Numbered from the stretch's first letter, positions 17,232 to 25,551 are shown. The stretch: DNA of 64,000 nucleotides from Paenibacillus etheri (GCF_001012825.1 NZ_LCZJ02000016.1:1-64000); one strand, 5' to 3'. A program made the numbers and translations. Notes: generated by a model not told the origin, from the sequence alone.

Positions 17232-18446
17232 TTACGCCACTCTCTCTTTACGCTCTGCTACATAACATGCAATACCAAGAACCAGACCAAGTCCTACCAG
17301 AACGGCACCGACCCATGGCAGCGAAGTAATCGCAAGATGAGAAATGACCCATCCGCCGATGAAGGCACCTGTTGCGTTTCCGAGATTACCTGCGGAATGA
17401 CTGGTTGTAGAAGCGAGGGCAGGAGCGGCCTGCGCCAGACTCATGATCCGTATTTGTAGTCCTGGCATGACCGCAAAGGATACCAAGCCCCAGAAGAATA
17501 TTGTGATGACCGCAGCTACTGGACTATGCATGGTGAAGGAAAAGATCGTAAGAATGACACTAACCGCGAAATAAAGTCCCACGATAGAAGGCATCAGCTT
17601 CCAATCTGCAAGCTTCCCGCCAACGATATTCCCGATGGTTACACCACAGCCGAAGAGAACTAGAATCCATGTCACACTATGCTCGGCAAAGCCGGTAACT
17701 TCCATTAGCAGTGGCGCTATATAAGTGAACACCGTGAACAAGCTGGCGTTACCAAGCGCACCGATCAGTAAGAATAGAAGCAGTTTAGGATTAGCTAGCG
17801 CAGAAATTTGCTGGATTACACTAGCAGGTTTGTCTTGTTTAATCTTTGGAATAAAAATAAGAATGCCGATTAGTGCAGCGACGCCCATGACTGCTATCGC
17901 AGCAAATGAGGCGCGCCAGCCCATGTTTTGCCCAATAAATGTCCCTAGAGGAACACCAACGATATTAGCAATCGTTAGACCAGCCATCATAATGGATACG
18001 GCTCCGGCCCGCCTATTGGGTTTGACCAGATTAGAAGCGATCACTGCGCCAACGCCAAAGAAAGTCCCGTGTGTTAAAGCTGTAATGATACGAGCTACCA
18101 TGAGAACGGCATAGTTTGGAGCAAATACAGAAATCCCGTTGCCCAGAATAAATAAAACCATGAGCAGGCATAACAGTTTCTTTTGCGGAATTCGTTGCGT
18201 AAGGATGGTTAGGATGGGAGCACCGACGGCTACCCCAAGGGCATACATCGTGATCAGCTGGCCTGCTGTTGAAATACTAACCTGTAAATCCTTGGCGACA
18301 TTTGGTAAAATACCCATGATGACAAATTCAGTCATACCAATTGCAAAAGCGCCTACTGTAAGAGAAAGAATAGAGATGGGGAAAGGTTCTTTGCGTGTTT
18401 TTTCCACACGGGCTGGTTCCTTGTTGAAATTTGGAATTGCATTCAT
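17232..18446 (-). CDS. MFS transporter, DHA1 (AraJ/YdhP-like) family
   Basis: About 404 residues with twelve predicted membrane helices. The N-half shows TVGAFAIGMTEFVIMGILPNVA and the motif-A-like segment at ILTQRIPQKK; the fifth helix has GVPLGTFIGQNMGWRASF. The C-half ends GNATGAFIGGWVI. These fit the drug/sugar efflux subfamily that includes AraJ. The substrate is not predictable. It reads toward the methyltransferase gene and shares the bidirectional terminator. Confidence 0.88.
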   Translation of the reverse strand: MNAIPNFNKEPARVEKTRKEPFPISILSLTVGAFAIGMTEFVIMGILPNVAKDLQVSISTAGQLITMYALGVAVGAPILTILTQRIPQKKLLCLLMVLFILGNGISVFAPNYAVLMVARIITALTHGTFFGVGAVIASNLVKPNRRAGAVSIMMAGLTIANIVGVPLGTFIGQNMGWRASFAAIAVMGVAALIGILIFIPKIKQDKPASVIQQISALANPKLLLFLLIGALGNASLFTVFTYIAPLLMEVTGFAEHSVTWILVLFGCGVTIGNIVGGKLADWKLMPSIVGLYFAVSVILTIFSFTMHSPVAAVITIFFWGLVSFAVMPGLQIRIMSLAQAAPALASTTSHSAGNLGNATGAFIGGWVISHLAITSLPWVGAVLVGLGLVLGIACYVAERKERVA

Positions 18447-18618
18447 GGTGCCAATGTCAACCTTTCTTCTGTCTGTAATGAAGCTCCACCCTTATAAAGA
18501 TGAGAGATCCGACATGTATTACTGCTTTATATTATTTAGTTTTCTGAAATTATTTTCAAGAGAAAAATTTATTTCAGAGATTTTCATTTTAATTAACCAT
18601 TGAAGGGATGGATTGTTC

Positions 18619-18768
18619 ATGATGGATGAAGGCCATATCCAAGTAATTGAATTACCGGAAAGAGTAGAGGCGATGGAGCGAGAATTTAATAGAAATCACA
18701 CGAATGTTCCTGAAGGCATGCTTGGTTTTACGATACCGGCTCATCAGTATGTGTGCATTCCATTATGA
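18619..18768 (+). pseudogene. Fragment of a GyrI-like/effector-binding-domain protein, or small leader ORF
   Basis: A 49-codon frame with IQVIELPERVEAMEREF and MLGFTIPAHQYVCIP. The second part resembles the Bacterial transcription activator effector-binding (GyrI-like) fold, which is normally about 150 residues, so this is a piece at best. It has a GAAGGGATGG region upstream of the ATG. Its stop overlaps the next start as ATGA (18765-18768), so it could couple translation of the phosphotransferase. The family link is weak. Confidence 0.45.
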
Positions 18769-19730
18769 TGAGAAAAAATTATAAGCAAGCAGCTTTAATG
18801 GCGCTTCAGCACTTTGATCTCGATTGGATACAGATTCGTTTCAATCAACTATCGGACACCTGCACTTTTGTAATAGAGACTAATAAAGAAGGAACTTTTT
18901 TGCTGCGCCTTCACTCGGGGAGATCTAAAGAGGAAATTAACTCCGAAATCGCCTGGCTGGAGCTTTTGAAGAGCAAAATCGATGTCCCCCTGCCAAAAGG
19001 CGTTCATGATCGCACAGGTTCTGTCACATTCAAAGTGGAGCAAGGTAATGGAGAGGGTATATATGCATCGTTAATGCGCTGGGTCGAAGGCGAACATACG
19101 AATGAAAGACTTACCGAAGAACAAATTTACAAAGAAGGCGTACTACTAGCCAAGCTACATAAAGCGGCACAGGAGCTTGAGTTACCTCCAGGCTTTAATC
19201 GTCCTGTTTGGGATGAACATAGTTTCAGAAAAGCAATGCTCCGTTTAAAGGTGCACTACCATAGTTTTCTTTCAGATGATGAGTTTACGCTGTATCAGTC
19301 TGCGGCTGAGAAATTATACGGCTGGTTAAGCAAGCAGCATAAAAATAAGAACAGAAGGACTTATGGGGTCATCCATGGTGATTTACATCAAGGAAATATC
19401 ATCTTTAAAGAGGGTGAACCTCGACCGATTGATTTTGGAAGATGTGGCTGGGGCTATTATCTTTATGATGTGGCACATACCATTTTGGGAATATATCCTC
19501 TGCAAAGAGAACTAGTCATTAAGGGGTATGAGAGTGTTAGCAAGCTTGATGGGGAATGGGTTCAGACTTTAGAGAATTTTACGGTCATGGTTATGATCGA
19601 AAATTATTGCCATCACGCACCCGACCCTAGAGAAACCGAGGGACTGAAAGCAGAACAGCCGTATGCGCTTGCGATTCTGAGGAATTATCTTAGGGGAGCT
19701 CCCTTTCTTTTTAACACAATTGAGATTTAG
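18765..19730 (+). CDS. APH/choline-kinase-family phosphotransferase
   Basis: Protein-kinase-like small-molecule phosphotransferase. The catalytic loop is VIHGDLHQGNIIF and the metal motif is PIDFGRCGWGYYLYDVAH; the N-lobe has FVIETNKEGTFLLRLH. Length of about 321 fits aminoglycoside/homoserine-kinase-like enzymes. No strong ribosome site precedes ATG 18765, but it overlaps the stop of a short upstream frame as ATGA; the GTG at 18753 is an alternative. The substrate is unknown. A hairpin follows. Confidence 0.85.
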   Translation: MMRKNYKQAALMALQHFDLDWIQIRFNQLSDTCTFVIETNKEGTFLLRLHSGRSKEEINSEIAWLELLKSKIDVPLPKGVHDRTGSVTFKVEQGNGEGIYASLMRWVEGEHTNERLTEEQIYKEGVLLAKLHKAAQELELPPGFNRPVWDEHSFRKAMLRLKVHYHSFLSDDEFTLYQSAAEKLYGWLSKQHKNKNRRTYGVIHGDLHQGNIIFKEGEPRPIDFGRCGWGYYLYDVAHTILGIYPLQRELVIKGYESVSKLDGEWVQTLENFTVMVMIENYCHHAPDPRETEGLKAEQPYALAILRNYLRGAPFLFNTIEI

Positions 19731-19738
19731 CGTATAAA

Positions 19739-19786
19739 AATAGGGCCTCTTTGGGGAATTTATAAAAAGTTCCCTAAGGAGGCTAT
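19739..19786 (+). terminator. Hairpin: terminator and possible ribosome-site mask
   Basis: TAGGGCCTCTTTGGGGAA pairs imperfectly with TTCCCTAAGGAGGCTA, followed by TTTTG. The right arm contains AAGGAGG, the ribosome site of the DUF3888 gene, so the same fold that could terminate the upstream transcript would also hide that site. Confidence 0.6.
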
Positions 19787-19790
19787 TTTG

Positions 19791-20276
19791 ATGAATAAAA
19801 GCTGGATTGCTCCTCTTCTTATCTCAGTTATGCTCTTGCTGGGGCAACAACCTTGCTCCGCTAATGGGTTAGTTCAACCGCAATCCGAGGCTCCGTCCAG
19901 ATCTGAGTCGGAACCGAAGCTTCCAGATCAGGATTCCCGCGAGCTCATGTACAAAGACACGCTGATGCTCTTTCTTTTACCCTATATTGAGAAAAAGATG
20001 GCTGAGATTTATGCTCCTCTTTTAACGATAACTCCCACAGTATATCCTTACTTAGTGGAAGTTACAGAGATGAAGCGAGTGAACGGATTTCGACGGTTTG
20101 ATTTCTTAATTACACTCAACATACACCCTACAGTGGGTCCACATCTATCCGTTGGAGAGGATACTATGACTTTTAGAATCACTCCTGGTCCCAAGGTGAA
20201 GTTAGAATCATTCAAGCATTTAAGAGACCCGCGAAAGTCTGACCTTACACCAAATTATCAGAATATCTTAAGGTAG
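19791..20276 (+). CDS. DUF3888-family secreted protein
   Basis: About 161 residues with a signal peptide (WIAPLLISVMLLLGQQPCSANG). The DUF3888 core follows a Ser/Pro-rich stretch: ELMYKDTLMLFLLPYIEKKM, YPYLVEVTEMKRVNGFRRFDFLITL, and VGPHLSVGEDTMTFRITPGPKVKLESFKHL. Function is unknown. ATG 19791 follows AAGGAGG at 19776, within a hairpin. Confidence 0.85.
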   Translation: MNKSWIAPLLISVMLLLGQQPCSANGLVQPQSEAPSRSESEPKLPDQDSRELMYKDTLMLFLLPYIEKKMAEIYAPLLTITPTVYPYLVEVTEMKRVNGFRRFDFLITLNIHPTVGPHLSVGEDTMTFRITPGPKVKLESFKHLRDPRKSDLTPNYQNILR

Positions 20277-20339
20277 TTGCAGAGAATGCACCTATATGGC
20301 TCGTGCATCTTGAGTAAGTATAAGTGGTATTTCGACATA

Positions 20340-20370
20340 GAACCGCTCCAATTATGGAGTGGTTTTTTGT
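20340..20370 (+). terminator. Rho-independent terminator
   Basis: AACCGCTCCA-ATTA-TGGAGTGGTT then T run. Confidence 0.85.
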
Positions 20371-20466
20371 GTTATATATATGGTGGATGAAAGAACAATA
20401 TGGTATTATGAAAATAGTGGATATATTGATTTAAGTAACCAAATTCAAATGAAAGGACGCGAGGGA

Positions 20467-20778
20467 TTGGACAAGCATAAGTACAATGTTGAACACAAGA
20501 GTGAAATTATAAGTGAAGTCAAAAGTGATGCCAAAGATAAAGTCAAGGTAGGCGTATCTACTAAAGACGGGCAGTTAGGGTTTCTTTTTACAAGGGGAGG
20601 TCTTCGGGAAGGAGCAGGCAGAAAAAGCACCGGGGTAACTAAAAAAGTATCTTTGACGTTATCTGAGGACATCTGGCAGGAGATAGAGCAGGCTTGTGAG
20701 GCTCAGAATGCATCTCGCTCCCAAGTATTTCGGAACATCATTGAGGCGTATTTTGTAAAGGAAACTAAGGAGAGTTAG
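20467..20778 (+). CDS. Ribbon-helix-helix DNA-binding protein
   Basis: About 103 residues. A charged N-terminal half rich in Lys/Asp/Glu/Val (SEIISEVKSDAKDKVKVGV) leads to GGLREGAGRKSTG, a typical basic lead-in, then a CopG/MetJ-type RHH: KKVSLTLSEDIWQEIEQACEAQNASRSQVFRNIIEAYF. The start is uncertain: TTG 20467 has AAAGGA at a good distance; ATGs at 20380 and 20449 and a GTG inside the upstream terminator lengthen the frame without a good ribosome site. The clamp gene starts at the base after its stop, so the two are cotranslated. Confidence 0.75.
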   Translation: MDKHKYNVEHKSEIISEVKSDAKDKVKVGVSTKDGQLGFLFTRGGLREGAGRKSTGVTKKVSLTLSEDIWQEIEQACEAQNASRSQVFRNIIEAYFVKETKES

Positions 20779-21921
20779 GTGAAGTTTTTGCTAATCCATG
20801 TATCAAAAGATTCCCTTGGTACCGCATTACAGGCAGCATTAAAAGTCATATCCGCGAATAGTTCCTCACGTGTTCTTTCAGGAATACTTATTCAGGCGCA
20901 AACTCAGGGTTTGATATTAACAGCCAGCAATATAAGAATGACCATCGAATATAAGCTCCCTGTGAAGAAGGATTCGATGATTGTACACAAAACAGGTGAA
21001 ATTATAGTTCCCGCACGTTATTTTTATGAGATCATTCGTAAGCTTGATCCTGGACCAATTAGGCTGGAAATCGGAGAGACATTGATTCTGAATATTCAAT
21101 CAGGGAACACTCAATTTCGTTTGTGTGTACTGGATGTAGTAGAATTTCCCAGGATCCAATACATAGACCATCCGAACACTCAAAGGATAAACATGAAGAA
21201 CACTCTCTTGAAGCGAATTTTTAAACGCGTGGTTTTTGCGGTCTCTTCATCGGAAACCAGACCTGTGCTCACAGGAGTTTCGCTTCAAATAGATAATCAA
21301 AGTATTCGTGTAGTCGCCACTGATGGTATCCGCCTCGCCCAGCATGTTGTTGAAAGTGTAGAAGATTACGGTGCAATTCCTTTAAATGTAGTAATACCAG
21401 GCAGCACCCTTGAGGATCTTTTAAAAATATTAAACGATGATGCAGACAGCAGCACCGAATTAGAAATAGGTCCCAAGCAAATCAGATTTACTTCTAATGG
21501 ATTGCGGGTTCAGTCTGCCCTGTTAGAAGGAACGTACCCCTCTATCGATAATCTAATCCCGCAGGTGTCCCTTTCTGAAGTGATTGTGAAGACAGATCTT
21601 TTGTTACATGTGGTTGAACGTATTTCTATATTGGCTGGTGAGAGTGTAACGCTCAGTGTACTTCCTTCTCACACGCTAAGTTTAGTGTCCAAGACTGCAG
21701 AAGTTGGGGATGTAAAAGAAGAAATTGCTATGGAGCAGCTTGACGGTGAACAGTTTCGAGTTTCTTTTAACGGCAAGTATTTCAGAGATATCCTTCGGGT
21801 GATGGATAGTGAGAACCTTAGAATAAGGTTCGCGGGAAAGGAAAGACCGCTGGTGATACAACCTGTGGATGCATCTTCGTCCACACTATTCCTGATTACC
21901 CCTATGAGGACGCAGGATTAA
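20779..21921 (+). CDS. DNA polymerase III beta-clamp paralogue
   Basis: Sliding-clamp family (three repeated domains, about 380 residues). Recognisable parts: SSRVLSGILIQAQTQGLILTASN in domain I, RVVFAVSSSETRPVLTGVSLQ and RVVATDGIRLAQH in domain II, and RVSFNGKYFRDILRVM plus PLVIQPV...LFLITPMR in domain III. The C-terminal PMR resembles the P-V/M-R end that forms the partner-binding cleft of DnaN. It is divergent at the N-terminus and lacks dnaA/recF neighbours, so it is an accessory clamp rather than the housekeeping gene. GTG start directly after the RHH stop. Role unknown; repair or control of the main clamp are possibilities. Confidence 0.85.
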   Translation: MKFLLIHVSKDSLGTALQAALKVISANSSSRVLSGILIQAQTQGLILTASNIRMTIEYKLPVKKDSMIVHKTGEIIVPARYFYEIIRKLDPGPIRLEIGETLILNIQSGNTQFRLCVLDVVEFPRIQYIDHPNTQRINMKNTLLKRIFKRVVFAVSSSETRPVLTGVSLQIDNQSIRVVATDGIRLAQHVVESVEDYGAIPLNVVIPGSTLEDLLKILNDDADSSTELEIGPKQIRFTSNGLRVQSALLEGTYPSIDNLIPQVSLSEVIVKTDLLLHVVERISILAGESVTLSVLPSHTLSLVSKTAEVGDVKEEIAMEQLDGEQFRVSFNGKYFRDILRVMDSENLRIRFAGKERPLVIQPVDASSSTLFLITPMRTQD

Positions 21922-22003
21922 GGATGTGCTTATGCACAGTGGGAGAATAACTGCACAGCTTCCCTAACGAGAGTGACGTATATTTGATTTAGGAGGGGAT
22001 GGA

Positions 22004-22888
22004 ATGCATAATGCGAAGACGGCTATATTTTATTTCTCAGGAACTGGAAATACGGAACTTATTGCTAAGCAATTTGCTGACGCACTAAGAAGTAGCGGGC
22101 AAGAGGTACATTTGTTTAGAATGGAAGATGTTCTAAAAGACACTCATTCTGTCAAATATGAATCCTACAACCTTATTGGTATTGGTCATCCGGTTCTAGG
22201 TTTTGGTGCATCCGGTTTTGTTGAACGTTTTGTAGAACAGCTACCTGATTGTAATGGAACCCCGGCTTTCGTGTTCAAGACAGCCTCATCTCCACACTAT
22301 ATGAATAACGGTGCTTCGAATACGGTTCTACGTTCTTTGCGTGAAAAGGGGTTTACACCCTTCCACAATTCCATTTTGGCGATGCCATGCAATTTTTATA
22401 TAAAATATGATGACAGATTGAATAAGCAATTGTATCTGGTCGCTCAGCGTAAGGTGAAGTTATTTGCAGAGGAAATCGTGAATGAGATTCCACGGAACCT
22501 GCGGATTCATCCTGTGCTGGAGAGAGTTCTGAGAACGGTATATTATTGTGAGGAAAGCCAAGGAGGCAAATACTTCGCCAAAGGATTGCGAACAACAGCC
22601 TCTTGCACACGATGTATGAAATGCGTTAGAAGCTGTCCAACTTCTAATATCACCAACAGTCCAGATGGGATTATATTCAGTCAAAATTGCTTATTATGCA
22701 TGCGTTGTGTTTATTCTTGTCCTCAGAAGGCGATCCAAGCGACACGGCTTAAGGCCAGCGTAGTAGATCCCTATACTGGAGGTCCAAAACTTCATAGTCT
22801 TATGAAGGATTCTGAGAATGATGGACGGTTTATAACTCCAAAGTCCAAGGGCTACTACAAGCATTTTATTAAATACTTGGAGGATTGA
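22004..22888 (+). CDS. EFR1-family flavodoxin/ferredoxin protein
   Basis: Fusion of an N-terminal flavodoxin-like domain (FYFSGTGNTELIAKQFADAL; FKTASSPHYMNNGAS) with a C-terminal dicluster 4Fe-4S domain: CTRCMKCVRSCP and CLLCMRCVYSCP, each CxxCxxCxxxCP. This is the architecture of the EFR1 family, presumed electron carriers or reductases. ATG 22004 follows AGGAGGGG. The next gene begins four bases after the stop, so the two form an operon. Confidence 0.88.
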   Translation: MHNAKTAIFYFSGTGNTELIAKQFADALRSSGQEVHLFRMEDVLKDTHSVKYESYNLIGIGHPVLGFGASGFVERFVEQLPDCNGTPAFVFKTASSPHYMNNGASNTVLRSLREKGFTPFHNSILAMPCNFYIKYDDRLNKQLYLVAQRKVKLFAEEIVNEIPRNLRIHPVLERVLRTVYYCEESQGGKYFAKGLRTTASCTRCMKCVRSCPTSNITNSPDGIIFSQNCLLCMRCVYSCPQKAIQATRLKASVVDPYTGGPKLHSLMKDSENDGRFITPKSKGYYKHFIKYLED

Positions 22889-22891
22889 ATA

Positions 22892-23512
22892 ATGAATTTG
22901 TTTAAGATAGGATCGAAGCCGCTGGGGATCGAGCGGATTTCAGCATTTTTAGAGGATAACTATGTGAGTATCGGCTACCCGGGAATAGGAGATTTGGAGA
23001 ACATCAGTATAGAGGAGCTCCGTGATCGGTTGCTTCGTACTTACCAATACAGTGAGCTGGAGCTTACAGAACATTTGCAAGCCATTCAACTGTTTATACA
23101 TAAGATGCAGGATGGCGATTATGTGCTGGTGTGTGATGGGGATTGGGTACATCTAGGTGATCTTGGTGATTATTTCTACAACGAATTATTTGACACGCAA
23201 GACATCGGTACGTGCCATCGGCGCGGTGTAACTTGGCTGAAAAGTCTTCCTATAACCGATCTAAACGCAGGGGTAAAAGAGTTTCTTAGCGATAGTGGAG
23301 TGGTTAAACATTATAAGGGGCCGATGCCTAGTGCTCGTGTGGATCTGTGGATTACAGGTTCGTCTGATTCAGAGCAAGCGGTGAATAATCGAGTGCATGT
23401 GGATGAAGAGATACTATCTATGGCGATCGGTATTTTGAAGGAAGCTCTTGTTAGTGCGGACACCGAACGACGGGAACGAGCAGCAATTGCAATTCTTCAG
23501 TATGCTAAGTAG
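22892..23512 (+). CDS. Hypothetical protein with Mrr-N/PUA-like N-terminal segment
   Basis: About 206 residues. The first 90 residues (RIGSKPLGIERI-type start: FKIGSKPLGIERISAFLE, VSIGYPGIGDLENISIEELRDRL, MQDGDYVLVCDGDWVHLGDLGDYFY) resemble the EVE/PUA-like N-terminal module seen in some Mrr-type restriction proteins. The C-terminal 80 residues are helical with no recognised motif and no PD-ExK nuclease signature. It is tightly linked to the EFR1 gene, an odd partner. The domain call is tentative. A strong bidirectional terminator follows. Confidence 0.6.
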   Translation: MNLFKIGSKPLGIERISAFLEDNYVSIGYPGIGDLENISIEELRDRLLRTYQYSELELTEHLQAIQLFIHKMQDGDYVLVCDGDWVHLGDLGDYFYNELFDTQDIGTCHRRGVTWLKSLPITDLNAGVKEFLSDSGVVKHYKGPMPSARVDLWITGSSDSEQAVNNRVHVDEEILSMAIGILKEALVSADTERRERAAIAILQYAK

Positions 23513-23544
23513 TGGAGAAAGGATTCAGCTCCACATTCTCATTA

Positions 23545-23588
23545 AAAAGCGTTCCATTCGATATTTAAACATCGGATGGAACGCTTTT
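23545..23588. terminator. Bidirectional terminator
   Basis: AAAAGCGTTCCATTCGAT pairs with ATCGGATGGAACGCTTTT, giving A- and T-flanked arms between convergent genes. Confidence 0.92.
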
Positions 23589-23618
23589 GTCATATTTACT
23601 GTTGTCTTCGTTTGGTAC

Positions 23619-24236
23619 TCAGATAAATTCAACGAATTCATTGACCGGTTTACGATAGCCACGTGGTCTGATTTTATGTTTCTTGTCTTTGCCGATAGTG
23701 ATCAGCATAACAGGTACCATATGATCGGGTAGATTTAAAGTAGATTGAATCGCTTCCGGATCAAAGCCGATCATCGGGCAGGTATCCCAGCCTTTATCTT
23801 TGGCAATCAGCATGAAGTGCATGGCAGACAAGGAGGCATTCCGTATAGCTTCATCTCTTTGGAAAGCATCATTTCCTTTATAAGCATTGTTAATCGCTTC
23901 TATCTCTGCATCATAATCCTCTTGACTCATAGCCCCTAAAGCTTTAAGTCCTCCGAAGATTTCTGGAGCTTTCAGATAAGCATTCTTATCACCGAGTACC
24001 ACGATTACCGCTGAGGCGGAGTGTATTTTATATTGACCGTAAGCCGCTTTACGAATCTCTTCTTTTAAATTCTCATCAGAAACCACTTTATAATTGGCAT
24101 GCTGAAGATTATAAGCCGATGGAGCCAATCTGGCGTAAGAGAACATTTCCTCTAGTTCATTCTGAGGGATCTTTACCCCTTCAACAAAATTCATCGCAGA
24201 CCTGCGGGATTCAATCAAATCTGTAAAAGCGCTCAT
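23619..24236 (-). CDS. Nitroreductase-family protein
   Basis: FMN-dependent NAD(P)H oxidoreductase of about 205 residues. The N-terminal IESRRSAMNF is the FMN-binding RRS-type motif; LAPSAYNLQHANYKVV and WDTCPMIGFDPEAIQ are also typical. Such enzymes reduce nitro compounds, quinones or azo bonds. ATG at 24236 follows GGAGGAAT. Its promoter carries a palindromic operator, suggesting induction by electrophiles. Confidence 0.9.
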   Translation of the reverse strand: MSAFTDLIESRRSAMNFVEGVKIPQNELEEMFSYARLAPSAYNLQHANYKVVSDENLKEEIRKAAYGQYKIHSASAVIVVLGDKNAYLKAPEIFGGLKALGAMSQEDYDAEIEAINNAYKGNDAFQRDEAIRNASLSAMHFMLIAKDKGWDTCPMIGFDPEAIQSTLNLPDHMVPVMLITIGKDKKHKIRPRGYRKPVNEFVEFI

Positions 24237-24302
24237 GAGTTATTCCTCCATATGTTATGTATTTGCTTGTTAATTATAAATAAGTGATATTTATAAATGA
24301 AC

Positions 24303-24351
24303 TAACTATTAGTTACTAACTTAAAATAGCACAGTTAATTAGATTCGTCAA
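24303..24351 (-). promoter_or_regulatory. Nitroreductase promoter with palindromic operator
   Basis: On the minus strand TTGACG (24351-24346), 17 bases, TATTTT (24328-24323). Just after the -10 lies TAACTA-T-TAGTTA (24303-24315) with further TTAGT repeats, where a bound repressor would block initiation. The half-site matches the operator upstream of the CatE-like gene at 39980. Confidence 0.7.
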
Positions 24352-24496
24352 TGATTAAATTCACTTCAAGTAGCTTTAGCCTTCTAAGTACTTCGAGTGT
24401 TCGAAGAATAAATACAATGTTGTAAAATATTGGGATGTAAATTAGGATATTAGGATATGAAAAGTTAAAATTGCTTTTATTAATGAGAGGGTGGGA

Positions 24497-25342
24497 ATGT
24501 TGAACGATACTAGAGAGCAGTTGATAATAGACCTGCAAAGAATTGAAGAGAACGATTACGAGCTTAGAAGTGGGGAGCATTTAAGGGATTATGTGAAGCT
24601 GATGCTTGAGTACATAGGAGATCCACAGCCGAAGCTACGAGATGACTTGATCTATTCCACCTTCTACAAATGGATTAACGAGAAACAATGGTTTAGTGAT
24701 GCGGAGCTTCGTGAACTTCTCTGGATTCTCCTTGACGAGCAGCATTTGTTCTATCATATTGGCAGCAAAGAAGATCAGGCTGTGTTTACAAGAACATTTT
24801 CTGTGCTGGTCGTTGCGCTTATTCTTCAGCGGCACAGGGAACAGGCTTTAATAGATAACGCTGAGTTTACAAATGTGAAGGAAGCTCTGATTAGATATTA
24901 TGAGGAAGAACAGGATTTACGGGGATTTATGCAAGAAGAAGGCTGGGCACACGCTGCAGCCCATGGCGCAGATGCCTTGGATGAACTGGTACTCTGCTCG
25001 GAGAGTGATGCTGCAATCCGGGAAGAGGTTCTGGCAGTCATCCAAAGGATGCTTTACAACGAGCAGTTCATATTTAGTGACGAAGAAGATGAACGGATCG
25101 CTACGATTGTAGCTACAATCGTAGAACATCATTTACTTCCGCAGCAGTCTATTGTCGACTGGATCGGCAGCTTGGAGCAATGTGGGGGATGGCCAAGAAG
25201 CCGCGGCCAATATGTTGCTCGTGTGAACACTAAGAATTTCGTTCGTTCTCTGTATTTTAGATTGCTGCCAATAAAGAACAATCCGGTTATGCTTGAGGCT
25301 TTATTGAAAGCGGAGATGAATTTGAATGAATTTACACAATAA
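24497..25342 (+). CDS. DUF2785-family protein
   Basis: About 281 residues, helical, cytosolic. Family blocks seen: WFSDAELRELLWILLDEQHLFYHIG, FTRTFSVLVVALILQRHRE, GWAHAAAHGADALDELV and SRGQYVARVNTKNFVRSLYF. DUF2785 proteins have no established function. Start is ATG 24497 or TTG 24500, both close to GAGAGGG; GTG 24491 overlaps that site. Confidence 0.85.
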   Translation: MLNDTREQLIIDLQRIEENDYELRSGEHLRDYVKLMLEYIGDPQPKLRDDLIYSTFYKWINEKQWFSDAELRELLWILLDEQHLFYHIGSKEDQAVFTRTFSVLVVALILQRHREQALIDNAEFTNVKEALIRYYEEEQDLRGFMQEEGWAHAAAHGADALDELVLCSESDAAIREEVLAVIQRMLYNEQFIFSDEEDERIATIVATIVEHHLLPQQSIVDWIGSLEQCGGWPRSRGQYVARVNTKNFVRSLYFRLLPIKNNPVMLEALLKAEMNLNEFTQ

Positions 25343-25412
25343 GTTTTTAATCACTTAAGTGTATATGTATAATATTGAAAATTTTTAATGATCGTTTTTA
25401 ATGTAATAAAAA

Positions 25413-25474
25413 TCACAAAACTTTGGAGAAATCCAAAAACTTTGTGACATTTATAACTTGATAAGTGCTATAAT
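25413..25474 (+). promoter_or_regulatory. Inverted repeat and promoter before the yjlC-ndh-like pair
   Basis: TCACAAAACTTTGGA (25413-25427) and TCCAAAAACTTTGTGA (25432-25447) form a long imperfect inverted repeat. A -10 TATAAT lies at 25469-25474 with a weak -35 in GTGACA. TTGTGACATTTATAAC starting at 25442 partly resembles a Rex box (TTGTGA-N6-TCACAA). In B. subtilis yjlC-ndh is a Rex target. Confidence 0.5.
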
Positions 25475-25551
25475 AGAAATATGGCGTTATAAGTTTTTAT
25501 TTTTTTATTACTATTAAGCAAGCAAAGCTTACTTGCAGAGGAGATTCGGAT

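Noticed and set aside
17725-18603. Rightward frames of 129 and 154 codons
   Set aside because: Antisense of the MFS transporter, whose helices and motifs are clear on the minus strand.
20779-21921. Housekeeping dnaN and replication origin
   Set aside because: No dnaA, recF, gyrB or DnaA-box cluster nearby, and the protein is divergent.
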